Positions 52,749 through 61,627 are shown, counted from the first letter of the stretch. The stretch is DNA of 64,000 nt from JAKPQD01 sp029572965 (GCA_035374585.1 DAOSPF010000005.1:1-64000), one strand, 5' to 3'. Numbers and translations: made by a program. The notes: generated by a model not told the origin, from the letters alone.

Positions 52749-53526
52749 TAAGGTCTCTTTTTACGGTTAACCACAATTCTACACTATTCCCCGAAGTGCT
52801 GTATGTACTGTCTTTAGGCGCTTGCTTGTAAACTACAGCTTTAAGTGAATCTTTCCAATTCTGAACAGTACTATCAAAATGAAATTTGTTAACATTGAGA
52901 TATGAAAGTATAGACTTTTTGCGGGCTTGCTGAAGAGTTAACCCTTTAAGGGAAGGCACCATAGTACTCTGGTCAGAACTTTTTCCTAAAATTAGTTTGA
53001 CAGATGAGCCCTTGTATATTTCTTTTCCCGGGGCTATGATTTTGCCTTTAAAAACCTGCTTTAACACTAAGTTTGCCGCTAAATCTGACTCGTAATTGAT
53101 ACTCTGTACTTGTAACCCTTGCGATTCAAGTATTGCCACCGCCTGACGAAGCGAAACACCAACAACATCAGGCATTTTCACCTTTTCAGGGTTTATAGCA
53201 TTCATGATCAAAAATATCCGCCTGTTCTTTTTTACATTTGCCCCTTTTCTGGGATATTGGTCTAACACTGTGCCCCGCTTACTTTCAATATTAAAAACAG
53301 AGTCAGAAATTGCTATCTGCAGGCCATAATCATCGGCCAGCTCTTCGGCCTGCTGTAAATCAAGGCCAGAAAAATCGGGCACAGTTAAATATTTATTATG
53401 CCGTGTAGCACAGTGCAAAACAATACTGGAAGCAAATACAATGGCAAAAAATACAGCTGCCATCACTTTTACCTGTTCTAAAAAAGGTTTGCTTTTTAAA
53501 AATTCAACAACAGACTTTCTTCCCAT
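52738..53526 (-). CDS. PASTA-domain membrane protein
   Basis: About 262 residues from the ATG at 53526; a TTG five codons earlier is less likely. One transmembrane helix (about 18-40, VMAAVFFAIVFASSIVL) is followed by three PASTA domains (TVPDFSGLDLQQAEELADDYGL, KMPDVVGVSLRQAVAILESQGL, MVPSLKGLTLQQARKKSILSYL). No kinase domain is present, unlike Firmicutes PASTA kinases. It probably binds peptidoglycan or links the envelope; function not established in Bacteroidetes. Confidence 0.9.
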   Translation of the reverse strand: MGRKSVVEFLKSKPFLEQVKVMAAVFFAIVFASSIVLHCATRHNKYLTVPDFSGLDLQQAEELADDYGLQIAISDSVFNIESKRGTVLDQYPRKGANVKKNRRIFLIMNAINPEKVKMPDVVGVSLRQAVAILESQGLQVQSINYESDLAANLVLKQVFKGKIIAPGKEIYKGSSVKLILGKSSDQSTMVPSLKGLTLQQARKKSILSYLNVNKFHFDSTVQNWKDSLKAVVYKQAPKDSTYSTSGNSVELWLTVKRDLNGQ

Positions 53527-53618
53527 GAGCAAGTTTTTCAATAGTAAACGTAAATATTTGCAAAAATATATTTTTTGCCATGCGTAATATCGAAAAAAAC
53601 AATTCTTTTAGGTATTGC

Positions 53619-54728
53619 CTAATTCTCAAAAGTTTGAATAACATTATAAACCGAATCGCGCTCGGTGGGGGTATAACCGGCAGATTTTATCAGCTTCAGC
53701 ATTTCATCCAAGGTCATAGTGTTTTTTTCTTTAAAGCCAGCCATGGTGTATATTTTTGTAGTGTCATCTATGGTGCCATCAATATCATCAACTCCAAATG
53801 AGAGGGAGATTTTTGTGGTGTCGCGGCCTATCATGGGCCAATAAGCCTTAATGTGCGGGATATTGTCCAGAAACAACCTTGAAATGGCATAGTTACGAAT
53901 ATCTTCCACCACCGAAACTTCTCCAATATGAGAAAGATGGTTGTTTTCTTTTCTGTATTTCAGTGGAATAAAAGCATTGAAGCCTTTCGTTTCGTCCTGC
54001 AACTGTCTAATCCTCGACATGTGGGCGATGCGGTGTTCCCACTTTTCAATATGGCCATAAAGCATGGTTGCATTAGACGGAATGCCAGCACGATGAGCTT
54101 CGCGGTGGATTTCCAGCCATTTTTCGCCTGTCGATTTCTCCGGGCACAATATTTTCCTGACTTCTGCATCAAATATCTCTGCTCCTCCACCCGGGATGCT
54201 GTCCAACCCGTATTCTTTTAATGCATGAAAGCCTTCTGATAAAGACATTTTGGCCTGCTTAATCATGAAATCAAGTTCTATAGCCGTAAAAGCTTTTACA
54301 TGAATAGCCGGCATGATGCTTTTTATAAGCTTTATCATGTTTCCATAATAATGCAAATCCCTTTGGGGATGCACGCCACCTACAATATGGATTTCTGTAA
54401 CAGAGGTATTTTTGTATGCTTCTACAATCCTTGCAATATCGTCATATGTATATTCCCAACTCCCCTCTTCGCCTATTTTTCGCTTGTATGAACAAAACTT
54501 ACATTGATAAAGACAAATATTTGTTGGCTCAAGGTGAAAATTTCTGTTGAAAAATACAAGTTTTTGACTTGCCTGCTGCTTGGCATGACTTGCCAAAACG
54601 CCCAACCATGCAGTATCTGCCTGGGTATATAACAATAATGCCTCTTCTTCACTAATGCGCCGGTGGTTGTATATTTTATCGGCAATAACCTGTAAGGCTT
54701 TATTTTTATGATGTAAAAAGCTTTCCAT
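53619..54728 (-). CDS. mqnE: Aminofutalosine synthase MqnE (radical SAM)
   Basis: Futalosine-pathway menaquinone synthesis. 369 residues from the ATG at 54728 (MESFLHHKNK); the upstream extension is unlikely. The 4Fe-4S motif is Cys72-x3-Cys76-x2-Cys79 in NICLYQCKFCSYKR. ITEIHIVGGVHP, SIPGGGAEIFDAEVRK and ATMLYGHIEKWEHRIAHM fit MqnE more than the paralogue MqnC. It implies the organism makes menaquinone by the futalosine route. Confidence 0.88.
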   Translation of the reverse strand: MESFLHHKNKALQVIADKIYNHRRISEEEALLLYTQADTAWLGVLASHAKQQASQKLVFFNRNFHLEPTNICLYQCKFCSYKRKIGEEGSWEYTYDDIARIVEAYKNTSVTEIHIVGGVHPQRDLHYYGNMIKLIKSIMPAIHVKAFTAIELDFMIKQAKMSLSEGFHALKEYGLDSIPGGGAEIFDAEVRKILCPEKSTGEKWLEIHREAHRAGIPSNATMLYGHIEKWEHRIAHMSRIRQLQDETKGFNAFIPLKYRKENNHLSHIGEVSVVEDIRNYAISRLFLDNIPHIKAYWPMIGRDTTKISLSFGVDDIDGTIDDTTKIYTMAGFKEKNTMTLDEMLKLIKSAGYTPTERDSVYNVIQTFEN

Positions 54729-54760
54729 TAAAAATATCTTTTTGCAAAGGTAAACAAACA

Positions 54761-54793
54761 AAAAAAGGCTGTCCGAAATGGAACAGCCTTTTT
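54761..54793. terminator. Terminator between rpmH and mqnE
   Basis: An 11-bp perfect stem (AAAAAGGCTGT/ACAGCCTTTTT) with T-runs on both sides. On the minus strand it ends the rpmH transcript. Confidence 0.85.
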
Positions 54794-54811
54794 ATAGTTT
54801 TGTTCAGAAAC

Positions 54812-54970
54812 TTATGCTTTGTGTTTATGTTCGTCAGAAACAGTAAGTTTTTTGCGGCCTTTAGCCCTACGAGCTGCCAATACTTTGCGTCCGTTAGCTG
54901 TTGACATTCTTTCAAGAAAACCATGTTTGTTTTTTCTCTTTCTGTTTGATGGTTGATAAGTACGTTTCAT
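54812..54970 (-). CDS. rpmH: 50S ribosomal protein L34
   Basis: 52 residues, MKRTYQPSNRKRKNKHGFLE followed by RMSTANGRKVLAARRAKGRKKL, the classic L34 sequence, with a short His/Lys-rich Bacteroidetes tail (SDEHKHKA). It has its own promoter and terminator. It is not next to dnaA or rnpA as in many other phyla. Confidence 0.97.
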   Translation of the reverse strand: MKRTYQPSNRKRKNKHGFLERMSTANGRKVLAARRAKGRKKLTVSDEHKHKA

Positions 54971-55014
54971 ACGTATATTATTTTATCTGTTATTATTCTT
55001 TTTGTTAAGGACTG

Positions 55015-55044
55015 CAAAAGTAATGATTTTTTGAAAAATGCAAA
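55015..55044 (-). promoter_or_regulatory. Promoter of rpmH
   Basis: On the minus strand TTTG (55044-55041) and TACTTTTG (55022-55015) are 18 bp apart; leader of about 40 nt. Confidence 0.65.
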
Positions 55045-55097
55045 ATTTTTCCTGAAAATCATTTTGAAAAATATGATATTGTCCCCACAATTTTACA

Positions 55098-55127
55098 TTG
55101 CCCGTATCAAAAAAAAATGTATGTTTG
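55098..55127 (+). promoter_or_regulatory. Promoter of the Skp-like gene
   Basis: TTG (55098-55100) and TATGTTTG (55120-55127) are 19 bp apart. Confidence 0.6.
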
Positions 55128-55196
55128 TGGTCGCTTGCAATAAAAATTCGAGTATTAAACAATTGCAAAATTTGATAATCATTAATTAAAAATCAG

Positions 55197-55793
55197 ATGA
55201 AAAATATTTCTTTAATTGTGAATATTGTACTGGCTGTAGCGCTGGGTGTTCTTTTTGTTTTGCATTTTTCTTTGCGTAGCAAAGTTAATGAAGCTGTATC
55301 TCACAAAGTTGTTGCTTCTGGCAATTCTAACATTGTCTTTGTTAACATGGATTCTTTGTATGCGAAATACAACGAATACGCAGACTTAAAAGAGCAACTA
55401 CAAAAAAAGCAAAGCAAAATGGAAGCAGATATAAACAACAGAAAAATTGCTTACGAAAGAAAAGTTGCTGATTACCAGGATAAAGCCCAAAAAGGATTAT
55501 TACTTACCTCTGAACGCCAACGTATAGAACAGCAACTGATGGGCGAACAACAAGAGTTGATGCAATATGGCCAGAAGCTTCAAAATGAATTAGCTGAAGA
55601 ATCAAGAGTTTTGAATAATAAACTAGGAAACAATATTATCGAATTTTTGAAAGAGTATAATAAAGATGGCCGTTTTCAATTTGTACTGAGCCATGTTTAT
55701 GGAGGAAACCTTTTGTATGTAAATGACTCACTGGACATTACCAAAGATGTTATCGAAGGGTTGAACAAAAAATACGATAAAGAGAAAAAATAA
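55197..55793 (+). CDS. OmpH/Skp-family periplasmic chaperone
   Basis: 198 residues with an N-terminal membrane anchor or signal (NIVLAVALGVLFVLHFSL) and a long coiled coil (about 55-150, DLKEQLQKKQSKMEADINNRK) typical of Skp/OmpH, ending in a compact domain (FQFVLSHVYGGNLLYVNDSLDIT). It should hold unfolded outer-membrane proteins in the periplasm. The next gene begins 8 bp later and may be co-transcribed. Confidence 0.88.
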   Translation: MKNISLIVNIVLAVALGVLFVLHFSLRSKVNEAVSHKVVASGNSNIVFVNMDSLYAKYNEYADLKEQLQKKQSKMEADINNRKIAYERKVADYQDKAQKGLLLTSERQRIEQQLMGEQQELMQYGQKLQNELAEESRVLNNKLGNNIIEFLKEYNKDGRFQFVLSHVYGGNLLYVNDSLDITKDVIEGLNKKYDKEKK

Positions 55794-55801
55794 ATTATTC
55801 A

Positions 55802-57103
55802 ATGGGTTTTGCATCTGGCTATTTTGAAAGGTATCAAACCAGAGAGCCTTTAATTAACGAAGCTCCAGACTCCAATCTTTCGCTTGTCGTTTGCATTCCT
55901 TCATATAACGAAAACAATATAATAAGGGCCATCGAGGCCCTTTATTGTTGTACCCCCTTGCAAAACAAAGCCAAGGTAATAATCTTGCTGAATTATACCC
56001 AAAATAATGAGCCAATGAAAGCTTTTCACGAACGGCAACTCATTGAAACCCAACAATGGATAAGCAAGCATCAACGGGCTGATATACAGTTCCATGTTTT
56101 TCTGAAAGCTTTACCAGCCAAAGATGCAGGAGTTGGCCTTGCCAGAAAGATTGCAATGGATGAGGCTTTGCGATTGTTTAATTTGCTCGACAAACGCAAT
56201 GGTATCATTGTGGGATATGATGCAGATTGCACCTGTAAACCTAATTACCTTGCTGAAATAGAATCCTTTTTTATAAAAAACCCCCGAGCTCCCGGCATTT
56301 CTGTTTATTTTGAGCACCCTACAGAAGGAGAAGAGTTTGAACCTCAGATATATAAAGCTATTTTACAATATGAACTTTATCTTAGGTATTATATTGAGGC
56401 GTTACGATATTGTGGTTTTCCGTATGCTTTTCAAACATTGGGTTCTTCATTTGCAGTACGAGCAGATGCATATGCTTCGCAAGGTGGGATGAACAAGCGA
56501 AAGGCAGGCGAGGATTTTTACTTTCTTCACAAAATCATACCCCTCGGGAGATATGATGAATTAAACACTACAGCCGTATATCCTTCTCCACGCATATCCG
56601 ACAGGGTGCCTTTTGGTACCGGAGCAGCTGTGTCTGATATTATTTCGGATACTGAAGGATACAAAGTGTTCAACCCTAAATCGTTTGAGGTTTTGAAAGG
56701 CTTCTTTTCTTTAGTGCCAAAGTTTTATAAAGCAGAGAACGCTTTTATTCATAAATATATTGAAACCATTGGACCTTCATTCGCAGAGTTTTTGAAATCA
56801 GAGAAAATGGTTGAGGCTGTTGCCAACTGCAATGCTAATTCGTCCAATATCAATGTATTTATACGCCGTTTTTATGCCTGGTTCAATGGATTGCTGGCAT
56901 TGCAATGTCTCAATAAATTGCATGAATCAGCTTTTCAATATGTCCCGGTTGCTGAAGCGTCGAATGGACTGTTGTCTATGCTGGACAAACAATATGAACA
57001 AGCAAACTACAGCGAGAATGAGCTTTTAAAAATATTCAGACAAAGAGTTTTTAAGTTCAAGGTTTCGTGGAAAGAAAATTATAGTTTTGAATTGATAGAG
57101 TAA
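55802..57103 (+). CDS. Family 2-like glycosyltransferase
   Basis: 433 residues with a GT-A fold: LSLVVCIPSYNENNIIRAIEALYC near residue 27 and the DxD-type metal motif in GIIVGYDADCTCKPNYL. A region near 205-235 (QTLGSSFAVRADAYASQGGMNKRKAGEDFYFLHKI) resembles the ED motif. No membrane segments, so it is soluble or peripheral. The acceptor is unknown; context (Skp, tadA) does not point to a polysaccharide locus. Confidence 0.8.
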   Translation: MGFASGYFERYQTREPLINEAPDSNLSLVVCIPSYNENNIIRAIEALYCCTPLQNKAKVIILLNYTQNNEPMKAFHERQLIETQQWISKHQRADIQFHVFLKALPAKDAGVGLARKIAMDEALRLFNLLDKRNGIIVGYDADCTCKPNYLAEIESFFIKNPRAPGISVYFEHPTEGEEFEPQIYKAILQYELYLRYYIEALRYCGFPYAFQTLGSSFAVRADAYASQGGMNKRKAGEDFYFLHKIIPLGRYDELNTTAVYPSPRISDRVPFGTGAAVSDIISDTEGYKVFNPKSFEVLKGFFSLVPKFYKAENAFIHKYIETIGPSFAEFLKSEKMVEAVANCNANSSNINVFIRRFYAWFNGLLALQCLNKLHESAFQYVPVAEASNGLLSMLDKQYEQANYSENELLKIFRQRVFKFKVSWKENYSFELIE

Positions 57104-57109
57104 ATAAAT

Positions 57110-57556
57110 ATGCCCTACGAACTGTTTTCTGACGAATATTACATGAACGAAGCCCTGAAAGAGGCGAAAAAGGCTTTTGACAAAGACGAGGTGCCTGTAG
57201 GGGCTGTAATAGTAGCTAAAAACCATATCATAGCCAGAGCGCACAACCTCACAGAAACGCTGAACGATGTCACAGCCCATGCCGAAATGCAGGTTATTAC
57301 TGCGGCTGCATCGGCAATAGGAGGAAAATACCTTACAGATTGCACTTTATATGTTACTGTTGAGCCATGCTTTATGTGTGCCGGGGCGTTGTCTTGGGCT
57401 CAGATAACTCGTGTTGTCTATGGTGCAACAGACCCCAAAAAAGGCTTTATGCGCAGCGATTACCCGCTTCTCCATAAGAAAACCCAAGTAACCGCTAATG
57501 TCTTAAGGGACGAATGTGCTTCACTGATGAAGCAATTTTTTCAACAAAAACGGTAA
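57110..57556 (+). CDS. tadA: tRNA-specific adenosine deaminase TadA-like
   Basis: 148 residues, zinc-dependent deaminase: HAE at 57-59 (catalytic Glu59) and PCFMC at 86-90. KDEVPVGAVIVAKNHIIARAHN matches TadA. It converts A34 to inosine in tRNA-Arg. Could also be a general nucleoside (guanine or cytosine) deaminase, a related and similar-sized family. It begins 6 bp after the glycosyltransferase. Confidence 0.87.
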   Translation: MPYELFSDEYYMNEALKEAKKAFDKDEVPVGAVIVAKNHIIARAHNLTETLNDVTAHAEMQVITAAASAIGGKYLTDCTLYVTVEPCFMCAGALSWAQITRVVYGATDPKKGFMRSDYPLLHKKTQVTANVLRDECASLMKQFFQQKR

Positions 57557-57654
57557 TTAATTAGCAAATTCGGTAATTAGCTAATGCTTTTCTGTATTTC
57601 ATCAGCTAATTTTCAAATTCTCGAATTTTCAAATTTACTTTCCAGGCTGTAAAG

Positions 57655-57684
57655 TTGCATAATTGCCAGAAAATGTTACTTTTG
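57655..57684 (+). promoter_or_regulatory. Promoter of the structured RNA
   Basis: TTG (57655-57657) and TACTTTTG (57677-57684) are 19 bp apart. Transcription would begin around 57689, exactly at the 5' arm of the closing stem. The stretch from tadA's stop to here is AT-rich with short direct repeats. Confidence 0.7.
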
Positions 57685-57688
57685 CATA

Positions 57689-57861
57689 GGGTCGGTTATG
57701 AAACATAAAGACCTTTTTGAGTATTAATAATGATGCGGAATTTGATATGGTAGTTTTATGAAGGTTCGATTTTGACAATAGTTTTGATAGATAGCAAGCT
57801 AAAACTATTGTCTTTGAGGGATAACATGCGCATCAGGTTTCATGGCCGCCCGGATTTTTAT
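57689..57861 (+). ncRNA. Structured RNA, candidate Bacteroidales 6S-like/Bacteroidales-1 RNA
   Basis: The ends form a closing stem: 57689-57704 (GGGTCGGTTATGAAAC) with 57837-57851 (GTTTCATGGCCGCCC), 14 pairs with one mismatch, followed by ATTTTTAT as a terminator. Inside, TGATGCG (57731-57737) pairs with CGCATCA (57829-57835), and an apical 12-bp stem GACAATAGTTTT/AAAACTATTGTC spans 57774-57812. A large asymmetric bubble lies between. A promoter, one long rod with internal bubbles, and about 170 nt fit 6S-type RNA or the Bacteroidales-1 motif. It could instead be a 5' leader of the EF-G gene. The identity is inferred. Confidence 0.6.
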
Positions 57862-57923
57862 CCAATTTGTCAGATATAATTTTTATATAGGCTCTTTGAG
57901 TATTTAACTAAAAACACTGACAC

Positions 57924-60080
57924 ATGAAAAGCTATGTTACAAATCAAATCAGGAACATTGCACTCTTGGGCAGCTCCGGATCGGGTAAAACCACTCTTGC
58001 CGAAGCTATGCTTTTTGAGAGTGGCGTTATAGAACGTAAAGGTTCTGTAGAGCAAAAAAATACCGTTTCGGACTATAACGAGATCGAACACAACAACAAG
58101 GCATCTGTTTTTTCATCAGTGATGTATGCCGAAGTCAACGACCGAAAGCTTAATATCCTTGACAATCCCGGAATGGACGATTTTATAGGGGCTACCCTTA
58201 CTTCTTTACATGTAGCCGACAGTGCTGTTGTAGTTATCAATGCCCATAACGGTGTTGAAGTTGGGACAGAAATACACGCACGTCATCTCAAAAGGCTCAA
58301 TAAGCCAATGATACTTCTTTTTAATCAAATGGACCATGAAAAGGCCAGCTATGAGAAAACATTAGAAGCAGCCCGCGAACGTTTAGGCAAAAATATTACC
58401 GTTGTACAATACCCGGTTAATGAAGGTACAGCATTTGATACCATTATCGATGTGATATTGATGAAAATGCTCAAATATCCTAAAGAAGGAGGGAAGCCTG
58501 AAATTACAGAAATACCTGCAGCAGAAGCAGCAAGGGCTGCCGAGTATCATAATGCGTTAGTTGAGAAGGCTGCTGAAAACGATGATAAGCTAATGGAACT
58601 TTTTTTCGAGAAAGGTACATTAGAAGTAGAAGATTTACGCAGCGGGTTGCGTCTTGGGGTGTTAAAAAGGGATGTATTCCCGGTTTTTGTTTGTTCGGCA
58701 AAGAAAAGTATTGGCATTGGGCGTTTTATGGAGTTTTTGGGCAATGTAGCCCCTTCTCCTGAAAAAGTTGAAGGGCTTAAAACTACTAATGGCAATGAAA
58801 TAAAAGTTTCTCCAGATGGAGCTCCTTCATTATTTGTATTTAAAACATCTATAGAGCCTCACATTGGCGAAGTATCATATTTTAAAGTGATAACAGGCAA
58901 AGTTACTGAAGCAATAGATTTAAACAACAATAATAACCAAGGCAAGGAACGCCTTACCCAATTGTATGTATGCTCTGGCAAGAACCGTACAAAAGTTACA
59001 GAACTTATAGCCGGGGATATTGGCGCAACTGTAAAATTGAAAAATACCAAAACAGGACACACCCTGGCGGGTGGAAGTTTTTCTGAAATGTTCGAAAAAA
59101 CAACCTTCCCTGAGCCTAAATTTAGGATTGCCATCAAGGCAAAGGTTGAAGCTGAAGAAGAAAAATTGGGCGAAATACTCATCAAACTCCGAATGGAAGA
59201 CCCGACCATTTTGATAGAACATTCTAAAGAATTGAAGCAAACAATCATCTCCGGGCAGGGAGAATACCATATAAGCACCTTAAAGTGGCATCTCGACCAT
59301 ATTCACAAAATTGACGTAGAGTTTATGTCTCCTAAGATCCCTTATCGTGAAACGATAACCAAAGTGGCAGCTGCCGATTACAGGCACAAAAAACAATCAG
59401 GGGGGGCCGGACAGTTTGGTGAAGTGCACCTGGTTATTGAACCTTATGTAGAAGGAGCACCAGATCCGGTTGTATATAAGGTTGCTGGCAAAGAAATCAA
59501 ACTTAATATCCGAGATAAACAGGAGGTGGCTTTAGCTTGGGGGGGCAAACTTGTATTCTATAACTGTATTGTAGGTGGTGCTATCGATGCCCGCTTTTTG
59601 CCGGCCATTATGAAAGGGATTATGGAAAAGATGGAAGAAGGCCCGCTTACAGGTTCGTATGCCCGCGATATCCGCGTAGCTGTTTACGATGGAAAAATGC
59701 ACCCAGTTGACTCTAACGAAATCTCGTTTAAGTTGGCAGGGCGTAATGCATTCAAAGAAGCATTTAAAAATGCCGGGCCGAAAATTTTAGAGCCTGTGTA
59801 TGATGTTGAAGTACTTGTACCATCAGAGCGTATGGGAGATGTAATGAGCGATTTACAAACCCGACGTGCAGTAGTGCTTGGCATGTCAAGTGATAGCGGA
59901 TTTGAAAAAATTTCAGCCCGTGTACCTCTTGCCGAAATGGATAAATACTCTACATCATTAAGCTCATTAACCCAGGGAAGGGCTATTTACAACATGAAGT
60001 TTGCCGAATACGCCCCAACACCCGCCGAAGTTCAAAACGAACTGCTCAAAGCCTACGAGGCTGCTGAAGTAGAAGAGTAA
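57924..60080 (+). CDS. fusA2: Elongation factor G paralogue EF-G2 lacking catalytic His
   Basis: 718 residues with the EF-G domain order (G, II, III, IV, V). The P-loop is GSSGSGKTT (16-24), not the usual AHIDAGKTT. The switch II motif is DNPGMDDF (80-87), where canonical EF-G has DTPGHVDF, so the catalytic His is Met84. The G4 motif is NQMD instead of NKxD. The C-terminal half retains KQSGGAGQFGEVHLVIEP, ARFLPAIMKGI and the final EYAPTPAEVQNELL. The known Bacteroides EF-G2 supports translocation without GTP hydrolysis under starvation; this gene looks like an orthologue. Ordinary fusA is not in the window. Confidence 0.92.
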   Translation: MKSYVTNQIRNIALLGSSGSGKTTLAEAMLFESGVIERKGSVEQKNTVSDYNEIEHNNKASVFSSVMYAEVNDRKLNILDNPGMDDFIGATLTSLHVADSAVVVINAHNGVEVGTEIHARHLKRLNKPMILLFNQMDHEKASYEKTLEAARERLGKNITVVQYPVNEGTAFDTIIDVILMKMLKYPKEGGKPEITEIPAAEAARAAEYHNALVEKAAENDDKLMELFFEKGTLEVEDLRSGLRLGVLKRDVFPVFVCSAKKSIGIGRFMEFLGNVAPSPEKVEGLKTTNGNEIKVSPDGAPSLFVFKTSIEPHIGEVSYFKVITGKVTEAIDLNNNNNQGKERLTQLYVCSGKNRTKVTELIAGDIGATVKLKNTKTGHTLAGGSFSEMFEKTTFPEPKFRIAIKAKVEAEEEKLGEILIKLRMEDPTILIEHSKELKQTIISGQGEYHISTLKWHLDHIHKIDVEFMSPKIPYRETITKVAAADYRHKKQSGGAGQFGEVHLVIEPYVEGAPDPVVYKVAGKEIKLNIRDKQEVALAWGGKLVFYNCIVGGAIDARFLPAIMKGIMEKMEEGPLTGSYARDIRVAVYDGKMHPVDSNEISFKLAGRNAFKEAFKNAGPKILEPVYDVEVLVPSERMGDVMSDLQTRRAVVLGMSSDSGFEKISARVPLAEMDKYSTSLSSLTQGRAIYNMKFAEYAPTPAEVQNELLKAYEAAEVEE

Positions 60081-60103
60081 TATTTATTTTTATCCTTTCA
60101 CAT

Positions 60104-60141
60104 AAAAAAACCTTCTGATATGTTTAACAGAAGGTTTTTTT
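60104..60141 (+). terminator. Terminator of the EF-G2 gene
   Basis: A 14-bp perfect stem (AAAAAAACCTTCTG/CAGAAGGTTTTTTT) with a 10-nt loop and T-run, 24 bp after the stop codon. Confidence 0.9.
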
Positions 60142-60395
60142 ATTTACACCCAATTTAACCATAAGGTGGTTTTTCAAAGCCGAACTATATGATTTAGTTG
60201 GGTTAAATAAAAAACACCTTCATCTGCGTTTTTGACCTGTTCACCGAAAAATATTTTTTATTGGGGGTATAAGCTGTTTAATTTGTCTTAAAATAAACTT
60301 TAAAAAAATTAGGCCATCGGAATTCATCTTTGTATTCATTACAGAAACATGATTGAATCAGATGTTTCAGTTTTAAACAGTTTAAATTGTAAGAG
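60142..60395. other. Intergenic region before DUF116 gene
   Basis: AT-rich. It holds an 8-bp inverted repeat ATTTAACC/GGTTAAAT in the first 70 bp, a weak -7-like CATCTTTG near 60325, and a compact hairpin GAAACAT-GATT-G-AATC-AG-ATGTTTC (60344-60368) about 30 bp before the gene. No ORF or known motif was recognised. Confidence 0.4.
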
Positions 60396-61613
60396 ATGGA
60401 TAATACAACAATCAACCAACCGGTAACTTATTCATTAAGTATAAAAGGAGACGAAAAAAGTTTTTACAAAGAATTGGAGATATTTACCCAATCTGTTATT
60501 CAGGAGCTGAGCATTTTTTTCAACAAAGAAGTAGATGGCCTTGTAAAGTTCCTTTCGCAGAACAAAACTGAAGAGCTCAGGACAAAAGAGGAATACTCTT
60601 TTGAATTGATTATCATAGGCACTTTGTGGAATATATATAATGGATATGCCCAAAAAGACAATAGCTTTGTAGTTGACACCCTGCTGCCGCATCTAAATAA
60701 CCTGCGAAAAAAGAACCAGATGCTTAAGCCTTACGTGGACGATGTAAAAGGCTATTTTTTATCCCGCATATATTCTAATCCTGAAGTTGATGTTAAACCT
60801 GAGTATTCTTTGTATGAGTTTAAAAGGCTTATCAAATGGCTTGATGCTACAGGCGAATTTGGCGAAGAAGTAAAACGGATGAATAACTGGTATGCTTTTT
60901 TACTGGGATTTTCAGACGAGAGAGTAAAACAATTGTTATCAAAAGTATCATCTTATGCAACTTATTTCTCAGATTTGTCACGGAATGCATTAGGACAATA
61001 TACTAATGGCGTTCACAATTATTTGAAAAATATACATCCACAGATGAAAAACCGTGAGGATTATATATTCTGTGGCAGAAAAGAAGAAGAATATCTGATG
61101 AACCTTGTGGGTGCTGAGGTTCTAAATAAGTCATTAAAAAAATCCTTTAGCCAGGCCTCAAAACGGGTAATATTATTGCCTACCTGCATGTGCAAGCCGG
61201 ATAATGGGCAATGTAAAGCTATTTTTGCTGAGATAGAGGGCAAATGTACAAGTTGTAGCAGGAACTGTATTGTGAATACTATAAAAAATCAGGTTGAAGA
61301 TAAAAATACCACAGTAGCACTTATCACACACTCTTCATCATTTAGCAGAGTGTTGCAAAAATATGAAAATCAAACAGGCGTAGGATTGGTTGGTATCGCT
61401 TGTATTTTGAACCTGTTGACAGGGGGTTATGAGCTTAAAAGGCTCAATATCCCTGCTCAATGCGTTTTTTTGAATTATAGCGGGTGTAAGAAACACTGGA
61501 CTAAAGATGGCGTCCCTACTACGTTGTATATTGAACAGCTCAAGCAAATCCTCGCACAAAAAGAAATTGCAACAACTCATGAGGCTAAAGAAGAGGTAAA
61601 AATGGCTGTTTAA
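60396..61613 (+). CDS. DUF116 protein
   Basis: 405 residues. The N-terminal two thirds are helical with no signal. The C-terminal part is the DUF116 domain, rich in cysteines: PTCMCKPDNGQCKAIFA, GKCTSCSRNCIVN, VGLVGIACILNLLTGG and QCVFLNYSGCKKHW. The nine or ten cysteines suggest an Fe-S or zinc site. Members are often near lipoate or thiamine-type genes, but function is unknown. It stands alone here. Confidence 0.82.
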   Translation: MDNTTINQPVTYSLSIKGDEKSFYKELEIFTQSVIQELSIFFNKEVDGLVKFLSQNKTEELRTKEEYSFELIIIGTLWNIYNGYAQKDNSFVVDTLLPHLNNLRKKNQMLKPYVDDVKGYFLSRIYSNPEVDVKPEYSLYEFKRLIKWLDATGEFGEEVKRMNNWYAFLLGFSDERVKQLLSKVSSYATYFSDLSRNALGQYTNGVHNYLKNIHPQMKNREDYIFCGRKEEEYLMNLVGAEVLNKSLKKSFSQASKRVILLPTCMCKPDNGQCKAIFAEIEGKCTSCSRNCIVNTIKNQVEDKNTTVALITHSSSFSRVLQKYENQTGVGLVGIACILNLLTGGYELKRLNIPAQCVFLNYSGCKKHWTKDGVPTTLYIEQLKQILAQKEIATTHEAKEEVKMAV

Positions 61614-61627
61614 TTATTTTTTAAATT

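Noticed and set aside
54761..54793. Attenuator for mqnE
   Set aside because: The hairpin lies downstream of rpmH, overlapping only the region just before mqnE's start on the strand's continuation; there is no leader ORF or alternative pairing, so it is a plain terminator.
57689..57861. tmRNA or RNase P RNA
   Set aside because: There is no tRNA-like CCA end or tag ORF, and no P4-type conserved motif; length is also too short.
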